Shown here piece after piece: positions 45,857 through 52,398 of a DNA stretch of 64,000 nucleotides. Source of the DNA: Shinella zoogloeoides (lineage in GTDB: Bacteria; Pseudomonadota; Alphaproteobacteria; Rhizobiales; Rhizobiaceae); the NCBI RefSeq assembly GCF_030733845.1, contig NZ_CP132311.1, positions 3,477,501-3,541,500 on the forward strand, read 5' to 3'. Below the pieces are notes generated by a model. It saw nothing but the letters and a program-made list of their open reading frames with translations. It made no database searches and had not been told where the DNA came from. The position numbers and the translations under genes were made by a program. Every line of letters starts with the position of its first letter. The stretch's first letter is position 1.

Positions 45857-46741
45857 TCATTTTCTGGCGAAAACGGAGAAACAGGGTCCGCCCGCATGGT
45901 CGTTTTCGAGCGCTTGAACCACAATCTCGTTATAGCCAAGCCGTTCGAGAAAAGACAGGATTTCGTTTTTTTCAAGCCAGAAATGACGGTCTTTCATACC
46001 GCCGCAGAACGATGCGTCCTGGTCCGCATGCTGGTAGCTCCGCTCATGGTAGCGGAGGTCCATGCCCGCCACTGACCGGACTTCGACGCGGCCGCTGAAA
46101 GGATACCGGCGGACATCGGAAGGCGGCATGGCGGCTTCATCGTAAAAATGCGTCCAGATGAACAAGGCCCTTGCCCGGCTTGAAAGCAGGCGAAGGAACT
46201 CGGCCGGGTCAGGCATGTGATAGAGAACCCCTGATGCAAGGGCGAAGTCGTATTGCTTGTCGGTCTTCTCCAGCCATTTCTGTATGTCGCCGAGATAGAA
46301 AGACGCCCTGTCGATCTTCAGGATCTCCTTGGTGACGAGACAACGCAGAAAGCAGGATTGATTGGCCTCTATCGCGTCGATATTGGCAGGGCGGTGCTGA
46401 TTGAGAATATGCGTATGCATTCCCTCCAGCGGGCCGATCTCCAGAATCTGTTGGCCTTCTATCGAACCGTAAGCGCGCAAGGCTTCCATGACGCGGGTAT
46501 CGTGGAAAAGCGGGATGGTGCCGGCCTTCAACCCGAGTTCGACGGGGAACGAGGAACTCCAGCCTTCGAGCGCGTCAATCGCGTTTTGATGAGCGGGAAG
46601 CCGCATTTCATATTGCATGAACGTTTCGGCGCTGCTTTCCGCTGTGCGTCGAGCAAGGAAGGCTCTTTTAACAGAGGAAATTGCTTCAAACAGAACAGTC
46701 TTTTTTCCTCTGGAACCGACATTCATTTCCGCATCATCCAT
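45857..46741 (-). CDS. class I SAM-dependent methyltransferase
   Basis: A 294-residue protein with a Rossmann-type SAM site at QQILEIGPLEGMHTHILNQH (motif I), followed by NIDAIEANQSCFLRCL (motif II) and FALASGVLYHMPDPAEFLRLLSSRARALFIWTHFYDEA (motifs IV-V). The first 85 residues are outside the core. It is the first gene of the leftward polysaccharide run and is separated from the 353-residue gene by 51 bases. Capping or decorating the sugar chain by methylation is a plausible role but unproven. Its codon usage is noticeably richer in A/T than its neighbours outside the run. The start may be 46741 or an ATG five codons on. Confidence 0.8.
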   Translation of the reverse strand: MDDAEMNVGSRGKKTVLFEAISSVKRAFLARRTAESSAETFMQYEMRLPAHQNAIDALEGWSSSFPVELGLKAGTIPLFHDTRVMEALRAYGSIEGQQILEIGPLEGMHTHILNQHRPANIDAIEANQSCFLRCLVTKEILKIDRASFYLGDIQKWLEKTDKQYDFALASGVLYHMPDPAEFLRLLSSRARALFIWTHFYDEAAMPPSDVRRYPFSGRVEVRSVAGMDLRYHERSYQHADQDASFCGGMKDRHFWLEKNEILSFLERLGYNEIVVQALENDHAGGPCFSVFARK

Positions 46742-47019
46742 TCATGTTTTCGAGGTATTACGCCGAAAGATCAAATGCATCAACGCTGAGTAGATCGGCA
46801 TTTCGTGATTTTCGTGGTTCCGAGAAATTCTTTAGATCGAAAGTTCCGCCTGTTCGACAGCTTGCCAGATCGCAAAACATTCTACACAGCGACGCAAAGG
46901 CATCACCAGATGCCAGTTGGGCCGTCGGTCTTTTTCATAAGAATGTGCCCTAAAATTGGGTGGAAACTACAATAAAAGCAGTTTGGTTTCCATAGAAGCA
47001 CGGCTGAAACAAATGTTGT

Positions 47020-47042
47020 AAAATCAACAGCTTGTTGATTTT
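47020..47042. promoter_or_regulatory. perfect AT-rich inverted repeat, possible operator
   Basis: AAAATCAACA and TGTTGATTTT are exact inverted copies separated by GCT. The low G+C, the absence of a long T-run and the position in the upstream region of the polysaccharide run make an operator more likely than a terminator. Confidence 0.5.
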
Positions 47043-47230
47043 CGTGCGATTTTTGTCCGCTACTTGCGGCGTAAAAACAGAATCGGCCGGCGCAGCAGCG
47101 CCCGCATCTCGCCGGGACAAGGAACAGTGGTGTAGCGGGCCGGATTGCGCTCGGACGGACTACCGTCGACGAAATGAGGCCGGCATCGCTGTCATGAGCG
47201 AGGGCAAGCCAGGCCGGCTCGCCGCATGGG

Positions 47231-47270
47231 AAACCGGAGCGCAGTCAGGCTTTGCCTGATCGCGCTCCGG
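47231..47270 (-). terminator. probable terminator of the chemoreceptor gene
   Basis: CCGGAGCGC (47234-47242) pairs with GCGCTCCGG (47262-47270) and an inner TCAGGC/GCCTGA stem continues the hairpin. It lies 14 bases after the stop of the leftward gene. The T-run is poor (TTTCCC). Confidence 0.6.
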
Positions 47271-47284
47271 CATATCGGGATGGA

Positions 47285-49192
47285 TCATGCCGCCCGGCGC
47301 TGCGGCGCGGCGTGGCCGCGGCCCGTGTCGATATGGAATTGCGAGAGCGCCGTCTGGAGCTGGGCGGCCTCGGCGGCGAGGACCTGGCTGGCGGCGGTGG
47401 TTTCTTCCACCATCGCGGCGTTCTGCTGGGTCATCTGGTCCATCTGGTTGACGGCGGTGTTGATCTCGCCGAGCGCGGCGGACTGTTCCTGGGCGGCCCG
47501 GGTGATCGAGACGACGTGGTCGTTGACGCGGTTCACCAGGTTCTTGATCTCCGAGAGCACGTCGCCGGTCGAGAGTACCAGCGAGACGCCGCCCTTCACC
47601 TCCCCGGCCGAGGCATTGATCAAGGTCTTGATCTCCTTGGCGGCGTTGGCCGAGCGCTGGGCAAGCTCGCGCACTTCCTGGGCGACGACGGCAAAGCCGC
47701 GGCCCGCCTCGCCCGCCCGCGCCGCCTCGACGCCGGCATTGAGCGCCAAGAGATTGGTCTGGAAGGCGATCTCGTCGATGACGGAGATGATCTGGCTGAT
47801 CTTCTGCGAGGACTGCTCGATGCGGCCCATGGCGTCGATCGCGCTCTGCACGATCTCACCGGATTTTTCCGCGCTCTCCTTCGTCTCACGCACGATTTCC
47901 GAGGCCTCGATGGCGCGGGACGTGGAGGTCTTCACCGTGGTGGTGATCTCTTCCAACGCGGCGGCGGTTTCCTCCAGCGAGGCGGCCTGCTGCTCGGTGC
48001 GGTGAGCGAGTTGGTCGGCGGCGGCGGAAAGCTCGCGGGAATTGCCGGTGATCGTGCCGGCGGTAGAGAGGATGCCGGTCATCGTGCTGCGCAGCGTCAG
48101 CATCGCGCCGTTGACGTTGGCCTGGAGCTCGGCGAAATCGCCCTGGAAGTGCCCGGCCATCTCCTGCGTGAGGTCGGCGTGGGAAAGCGAGGCGATCACG
48201 CGGCGCACCTCGCTGACGCCCCGGTCGACATTCTCGACGAGGTCGTTGACGCCGGTGACGAAGCGGCTGAGGTCCTCGTCCTCGTAGGCCTTGGTGATGC
48301 GGCGGGAGAAATCGCCCGCCGCGGCGGCCGCGACGATGGTGCTGATGTTCGACTGCAGGTCCTTGCTCTGCGCCTGGAGGGCGGCTTCCTGCGCCTCCAT
48401 CTCGCGCATCTGCATCTCGTTGGCGCGGAAGACGTCGAGCGTGCGCGCCATGGCGCCGATCTCGTCCTTGCGATCGGTGCAGGGAATGGCGTCGTCGAGC
48501 TTGCCGCCGGCAAGGTTCGACATCACGCCGGTGAGCTGCTGGATCGGACGCACGATGCCGTTGCGGGCAAAGACCATAGCGAGCAGCATGCCCGCGACGA
48601 TGCAGACGAAGGCCGTGGCCAGCAGCAGGACCTGCGTCGTCGTCGAGCGGGAGATCGCCACGGCGCGCGATGCTGAGAGCGTGTCGGCCGAATAGGTCGA
48701 ATATTCCTTGATCGCGGCGGTCACGGCCTTCTGGCCGGCGAGCGCCTTGTCGAGCGCGGCAAGGAGCGCGGCGCGGTCCTGTCCCTTGTCGGAGCCCGCA
48801 ACGGCGACCATGGCGCGGATGTCCTCGAAATAGGGCGTCAGCGCGGCCCGGATCGCTTCGAGCTGCTTCTGCTCGGTCGCATCCGCCGTCGAGGCGATCT
48901 TGGGCAGGCGGTCCAGCATTTCCGCAGCGCGCTTTTCCGTCTCGGCGGAAAAATCGGCCGCCTTTTCCGGCGCCATGGCGAGCTGGTAGGTCATGCGGCT
49001 GATCGCGATGACATCGACGCGCAGGTCCATGGCCTCGCGCGCCACTTCCTCACGCGCACCTGTGTCCTGAAGAGCGGCGCCGAGCGAGGTGAGGCCTCGG
49101 CTGCCGACGGCGGCGATGGTGCCGGCGGCAATGCCCATCAACAGCACGAGAAGGCCGATTTTCCGGGAAATGGAGAGATCCGAGAGTTTCAT
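47285..49192 (-). CDS. methyl-accepting chemotaxis protein
   Basis: A 635-residue chemoreceptor. Two membrane segments (about 11-32 and 190-212) enclose a periplasmic ligand domain of about 155 residues, mostly helical. HAMP modules follow (FARNGIVRPIQQLTGVMSNLAGG and a second HAMP-like stretch around residue 285). The signalling domain has the invariant hairpin tip IDEIAFQTNLLALNAGVEAARAGEAGRGFAVVAQEVR. The C-terminus GHAAPQRRAA lacks the CheR/CheB pentapeptide. The ATG at 49192 gives the usual MKLSDLSISRKIGLLV start. Ligand unknown. It is not part of a che operon here. Confidence 0.95.
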   Translation of the reverse strand: MKLSDLSISRKIGLLVLLMGIAAGTIAAVGSRGLTSLGAALQDTGAREEVAREAMDLRVDVIAISRMTYQLAMAPEKAADFSAETEKRAAEMLDRLPKIASTADATEQKQLEAIRAALTPYFEDIRAMVAVAGSDKGQDRAALLAALDKALAGQKAVTAAIKEYSTYSADTLSASRAVAISRSTTTQVLLLATAFVCIVAGMLLAMVFARNGIVRPIQQLTGVMSNLAGGKLDDAIPCTDRKDEIGAMARTLDVFRANEMQMREMEAQEAALQAQSKDLQSNISTIVAAAAAGDFSRRITKAYEDEDLSRFVTGVNDLVENVDRGVSEVRRVIASLSHADLTQEMAGHFQGDFAELQANVNGAMLTLRSTMTGILSTAGTITGNSRELSAAADQLAHRTEQQAASLEETAAALEEITTTVKTSTSRAIEASEIVRETKESAEKSGEIVQSAIDAMGRIEQSSQKISQIISVIDEIAFQTNLLALNAGVEAARAGEAGRGFAVVAQEVRELAQRSANAAKEIKTLINASAGEVKGGVSLVLSTGDVLSEIKNLVNRVNDHVVSITRAAQEQSAALGEINTAVNQMDQMTQQNAAMVEETTAASQVLAAEAAQLQTALSQFHIDTGRGHAAPQRRAA

Positions 49193-49340
49193 GGACAGGT
49201 CCCTAGAGGGCGACCGGCGCTGTCCTGGCGCGTTCAATCCCACACAACCCGGGATCATTCCGGGTCCATATGGATCGCTTGTCCGCTACAAAAGTTTCGA
49301 TTTTCTTGCGTTTGCGCAACTCGAACCGGAAGGCGGCGCT

Positions 49341-50357
49341 TCAGGCCTTGCGGAAGACGTAGTCGGTTTCCTGCCGCAGCGTCTCGCCGGGCCGCAGCAC
49401 CGCCGAGGGGAAACCGGCATGGTTGACGGCATCCGGCCAGACCTGTGTTTCCAGGCAGAAGCCGGCGAACGGGCCGTAGCGGCGACCGCCGAGCCCGGCA
49501 ACGGGCACGTTCACATAGGCCCCGGTATAAAGCTGGACGCCCGGCTCGGTGGTCAGCACGTCCAAAGAGACACCCGAAAGCGGGCTGCGCACCTCGCCCA
49601 CCAGCCGCTTGGCCCGCCGCTCGGTCGACAGGCAGAAATTATGGTCGAAGGCGACACCCCCGGCCTCCGTCTGCCGGCGCAGGGAGGTCCAGCCGGTGAG
49701 GTCAAAGGGCGCGCCGGCGACCGGGCGGATGTCGCCGGTCGGGATCAGCGCCTCGTCGACCGGCAGGTAATGATCGGCCACTAGGCGGATCTCGTGGTCG
49801 AGGGCGTCGGGACCGCCGTCGAGGTTGAAATAGCTGTGCTGGCAGAGGTTGACGGGGGTCGGCGCATCGGTCGTTGCCGTATAGACGACCGAAAGCACGC
49901 CGTCGCCGGACAGGCGGTAGGTGCAGGTGATGACGCAATTGCCGGGATAGCCGGCACGGCCGGCCGGGTCGGTCAGCGTCAGCGTGACGAAGTCGGCCCC
50001 CTGGTCCGCGACGCGCCAGTTCCGCTGACCGATGCCGTCGCTGCCGCCGTGCAGATGCGTGACGCCGCGCTCGTTGCGCTCGAGCTGGTAGGCGGTGCCG
50101 TCGAGGGTGAACCGGCCGCCGGCGATGCGGTTGGCGCAGCGCCCCGGCGTCGCGCCGAAATAGGGAGAGTGGTCGAGATAGGACGGAAGATCCTCGAAAC
50201 CGAGCACGAGCGGGGCGTCATGGCCTTCTAGCCGCAGGTCCTGGATGACCGTGCCCCAGGTCAGCACATGGGCCGTCAGCCCGCCGCCGGCGATCGCGAT
50301 GCGCTCGACGGCCTCGCCGGAGGGAAGGTGCCCGAAGATTTCATTGCCTGCACCCAC
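49341..50357 (-). CDS. aldose 1-epimerase (galactose mutarotase family)
   Basis: A 338-residue beta-sandwich enzyme that interconverts alpha and beta anomers of aldoses. Active-site segments are present: FGATPGRCANRIAGGRFTLDG, RGVTHLHGGSDGIGQRNW, VNLCQHSYFNLDGG (catalytic His) and FAGFCLETQVWPDA (Glu general base). I choose a GTG start at 50357 because AGGAG lies eight bases upstream; the frame is open further up but with non-family sequence. It follows the GNAT gene by 96 bases on the same strand and may belong to the metA transcript. Confidence 0.92.
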   Translation of the reverse strand: MGAGNEIFGHLPSGEAVERIAIAGGGLTAHVLTWGTVIQDLRLEGHDAPLVLGFEDLPSYLDHSPYFGATPGRCANRIAGGRFTLDGTAYQLERNERGVTHLHGGSDGIGQRNWRVADQGADFVTLTLTDPAGRAGYPGNCVITCTYRLSGDGVLSVVYTATTDAPTPVNLCQHSYFNLDGGPDALDHEIRLVADHYLPVDEALIPTGDIRPVAGAPFDLTGWTSLRRQTEAGGVAFDHNFCLSTERRAKRLVGEVRSPLSGVSLDVLTTEPGVQLYTGAYVNVPVAGLGGRRYGPFAGFCLETQVWPDAVNHAGFPSAVLRPGETLRQETDYVFRKA

Positions 50358-50453
50358 GCCCGCGTCTCCTGCACCATTCCCGTCGTGAGCCGCAACCTGC
50401 TGCGATTCCCGCCCATCCGCAACCTGAAAAATCATACTTTTTAGGAAACCGCG

Positions 50454-50906
50454 TCAGAGGTTCTTCTGGTAGACGATGAAGGGCGTCTTCTCCGCGATGC
50501 GGTCGTAGAGCGTCCGGGCGGTGGCGTTGAACTCCTGCGTCATCCAGTAGACCTCCGGCGCACCGGCTTCCTTCGCCTTGGCATAAACGCCCTCGATCAG
50601 CGCCCGGCCGATGCCGGTGCCGCGCACGTCGGGGTCGGCATAGAGATCCTGCAGGTAGCAGATGCTGTTTATCGTCCAGCAGGAGCGGTGGAAGAGATAG
50701 TGCGCAAGGCCGACGGGCTTGCCGTCGAGCGTGGCGAGGAGACCGCGATATTCGCCCTCGGTCGCTTCGCCCGCCAGCCGGGCGAAGGTGCTCGCAAAGA
50801 TCTCTTCCGGCAGGACCGTCTCGTAGAAGGCGAGATAGGCCGTCCACAGGCGCCGCCACTCGCCTTCATCATCCTTGTGCAGGGGGCGAACGACGACACG
50901 GCTCAT
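50454..50906 (-). CDS. GNAT-family N-acetyltransferase
   Basis: A 150-residue acetyltransferase. The acetyl-CoA motif is LQDLYADPDVRGTGIGRALIEGVYAKAKEAG, and the C-terminal ARTLYDRIAEKTPFIVYQKNL closes the fold. The substrate is unknown; the sequence YWMTQEFNATARTLYDR is typical of a common bacterial GNAT subgroup. It begins two bases after the metA stop, so it is almost surely in the metA operon and therefore under the SAM-II riboswitch. Confidence 0.92.
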   Translation of the reverse strand: MSRVVVRPLHKDDEGEWRRLWTAYLAFYETVLPEEIFASTFARLAGEATEGEYRGLLATLDGKPVGLAHYLFHRSCWTINSICYLQDLYADPDVRGTGIGRALIEGVYAKAKEAGAPEVYWMTQEFNATARTLYDRIAEKTPFIVYQKNL

Positions 50907-50908
50907 GA

Positions 50909-51832
50909 TCAGGCTCCCGTTCCGATTTTTTCGAGGTCATAGGGCGTGGTCTGGTAGATCTCGTTGATCCAGTTGCCGAAGAGCAGATGCGCATGGCCGC
51001 GCCAGCGGTTCTGCGGCGGCAGCGAGGGATCGTTGTGCGGGAAATAGTTCTTCGGCAGCTTGATCGGCACGCCGGCCGAGACGTCGCGGAAATATTCATC
51101 GGCGAGCGACGTCGAATCGTATTCCACATGGTTGAAGATATAGAGCCGGCTTCTGGACTTGTCCTGCACCAGGCAGACCCCCGTTTCATCCGATTCCAGC
51201 AGTATATCAAGCTCCGGCACGGCGCGGATATCCTCCGTGCGGATTTCCGTCCAGCGCGAGACGGGAACCTCGAAATTGTCGGAGAAACCGTTGAGGAAGA
51301 CGGAGGAGGGCTTGCGGTTGTGGTGGCGATAGACGCCGAACGCCTTTTCCTCCAGCGTGTGCTTCGGCACGCCGTGGAAATGGTAGATCGCCGCCATGGC
51401 GCCCCAGCAGACATTCAGCGTCGAATGCACGTTGGTCTCGGTCCAGTCGAGGATCTGCTTCATCTCGTCCCAATAGGTGACGTCCTCGTAGTCGAGGGTT
51501 TCCACCGGCGCGCCGGTGATGATGAAGCCGTCGAACTTGCGGTGCCGCACCTCTTCCCAGGTGTCGTAGAAGGCCAGCAGATGCTCTGCCGACGTGTTCT
51601 TGGCGCGGTGGCCGCCGACGCGCACCAGCGACAGCTCGACCTGCAGCGGCGATGCGCCGACGAGGCGCGCCATCTGTACTTCCGTCTTGATCTTGTTCGG
51701 CATGAGATTGAGCAGCCCGATCTGCAGCGGGCGGATATCCTGCCGGATCGCCACCGTCTCGGTCATCACCCGCACGCCCTCGTGAACGAGGGTTTCGAAG
51801 GCGGGGAGCGTATCGGGAATCTTGATGGGCAT
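50909..51832 (-). CDS. metA: homoserine O-acetyltransferase MetA (MetAA)
   Basis: A 307-residue enzyme of the MetA family that activates homoserine for methionine synthesis. The nucleophile Cys142 lies in [22 protein letters not shown]. Residue 111 is Glu (in [11 protein letters not shown]); in characterised family members Glu at this position goes with acetyl-CoA use and Gly with succinyl-CoA, so I call it the acetyltransferase despite the common succinyl label. His235-Glu237-type triad residues fall in FNHVEYDS. The ATG at 51832 gives [15 protein letters not shown]. It is first in the metA-GNAT-epimerase group, controlled by the upstream SAM-II riboswitch. Confidence 0.95.
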   Translation of the reverse strand: MPIKIPDTLPAFETLVHEGVRVMTETVAIRQDIRPLQIGLLNLMPNKIKTEVQMARLVGASPLQVELSLVRVGGHRAKNTSAEHLLAFYDTWEEVRHRKFDGFIITGAPVETLDYEDVTYWDEMKQILDWTETNVHSTLNVCWGAMAAIYHFHGVPKHTLEEKAFGVYRHHNRKPSSVFLNGFSDNFEVPVSRWTEIRTEDIRAVPELDILLESDETGVCLVQDKSRSRLYIFNHVEYDSTSLADEYFRDVSAGVPIKLPKNYFPHNDPSLPPQNRWRGHAHLLFGNWINEIYQTTPYDLEKIGTGA

Positions 51833-51845
51833 GTCACACTCGATC

Positions 51846-51882
51846 GAAAACAAAAACCGGCCGCAACGACGTCGCAACCGGT
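51846..51882 (-). terminator. intrinsic terminator between the SAM-II aptamer and metA
   Basis: Read on the minus strand a 12-pair hairpin (ACCGGTTGCGAC with GTTGCGGCCGGT, including wobble pairs) with a GTC loop is followed by TTTTTGTTTT. It lies 24 bases beyond the aptamer and 14 bases before the ATG, so it would switch metA off by early termination. Confidence 0.75.
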
Positions 51883-51906
51883 CCACGTAAGGTTTTCCTC
51901 GCGCGG

Positions 51907-51962
51907 CCCTTTAGCGACTTGTTTAACGTGGCTGCAAGCCGGCCGGCCAAATCACCACGAGC
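51907..51962 (-). ncRNA. SAM-II riboswitch aptamer (SAM-alpha)
   Basis: Read on the minus strand the element shows the SAM-II consensus almost completely: CGTGGTGATTTGG, the GC-rich loop, CTTGCAGCCACGTTAAACAAGTCGCTAAA. P1 is CGTGG paired with CCACG, and the TTAAA..GTCGCTAAA part makes the pseudoknot that binds S-adenosylmethionine. It precedes metA, the classic rhizobial target. High SAM should lower metA expression. A terminator follows within 25 bases. Confidence 0.96.
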
Positions 51963-52011
51963 AGTCTAAATAGCGTTCCTGCGAGCGCGAATCAATCCAC
52001 CCCGAAAGCGA

Positions 52012-52044
52012 CAGGACCCGGATGCGGCGGGCATCCGGGTCCTG
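52012..52044. terminator. strong hairpin between the metA leader and the His/Tyr-rich protein gene
   Basis: CAGGACCCGGATGC and GCATCCGGGTCCTG form a perfect 14-pair stem around GGCGG. On the plus strand CTGTTTTTGC follows; on the minus strand it lies 23 bases after the stop of the small gene, with weak T's. It likely ends the leftward small gene transcript. Confidence 0.75.
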
Positions 52045-52067
52045 CTGTTTTTGCGAAGCGGCGCGGC

Positions 52068-52292
52068 TCAGTAGTAGTTGTAGTGCTTCTTCTTGAAGAA
52101 GATCTTCACGCCGTAATGGCCGCCATAGTGCTTCTTGAAATGCTTTTTGTAGCCGTAGTGCTTGTAAACGTGGCTCTTGTGGCCATAGCCGTAGGACTTG
52201 TGGCCGTAGCCGTAGTGGCCGGCCTGGGAAGGAGCGGCGAAGGAAACGGCGGCGACGACGGCAACGACGGCGGAAATGATGAACTTGCGCAT
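52068..52292 (-). CDS. small secreted His/Tyr/Lys-rich protein
   Basis: A 74-residue protein. The first 24 residues are a signal peptide (MRKFIISAVVAVVAAVSFAAPSQA). The mature part is 50 residues made of repeated GHKSYGYGHKSHVYKHYG-type units ending KKKHYNYY: 9 His, 12 Tyr, 11 Lys and many Gly. The ribosome-binding site AGGAG precedes the ATG at 52292. No known domain. The composition suggests metal binding or an envelope-surface role, but no function is established. It is probably transcribed alone, ending at the hairpin downstream. Confidence 0.8.
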   Translation of the reverse strand: MRKFIISAVVAVVAAVSFAAPSQAGHYGYGHKSYGYGHKSHVYKHYGYKKHFKKHYGGHYGVKIFFKKKHYNYY

Positions 52293-52398
52293 GGGACTCT
52301 CCTGATCTCTTTCGGTTGCAGGATGAGTTCCTCTCATCCAGTGACCCGACTTTCCCATGATGCCGCGGCCGGCGCTGTTCCGGGGGGAACAGGCCCCT

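Larger units (their letters stand above)
46742..47284. other. AT-rich intergenic region upstream of the polysaccharide run
   Basis: About 540 bases without a convincing gene, lying between the chemoreceptor stop and the methyltransferase start, both transcribed leftward. The part from 46742 to about 47060 is visibly much richer in A/T than the rest of the window. It must hold the promoter of the polysaccharide run. It contains a perfect 10-base inverted repeat (47020-47042) and a terminator-type hairpin near the chemoreceptor end. No clear -35/-10 pair stands out. Confidence 0.7.

Noticed and set aside
46742..47284. Duplicate of the tRNA-Gly 3' end marking an integration site
   Set aside because: No match to the tRNA tail was found by eye, and no integrase gene is present.
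47252..48676. 474-codon plus-strand frame opposite the chemoreceptor gene
   Set aside because: Complement of a verified chemoreceptor; no conserved motif.
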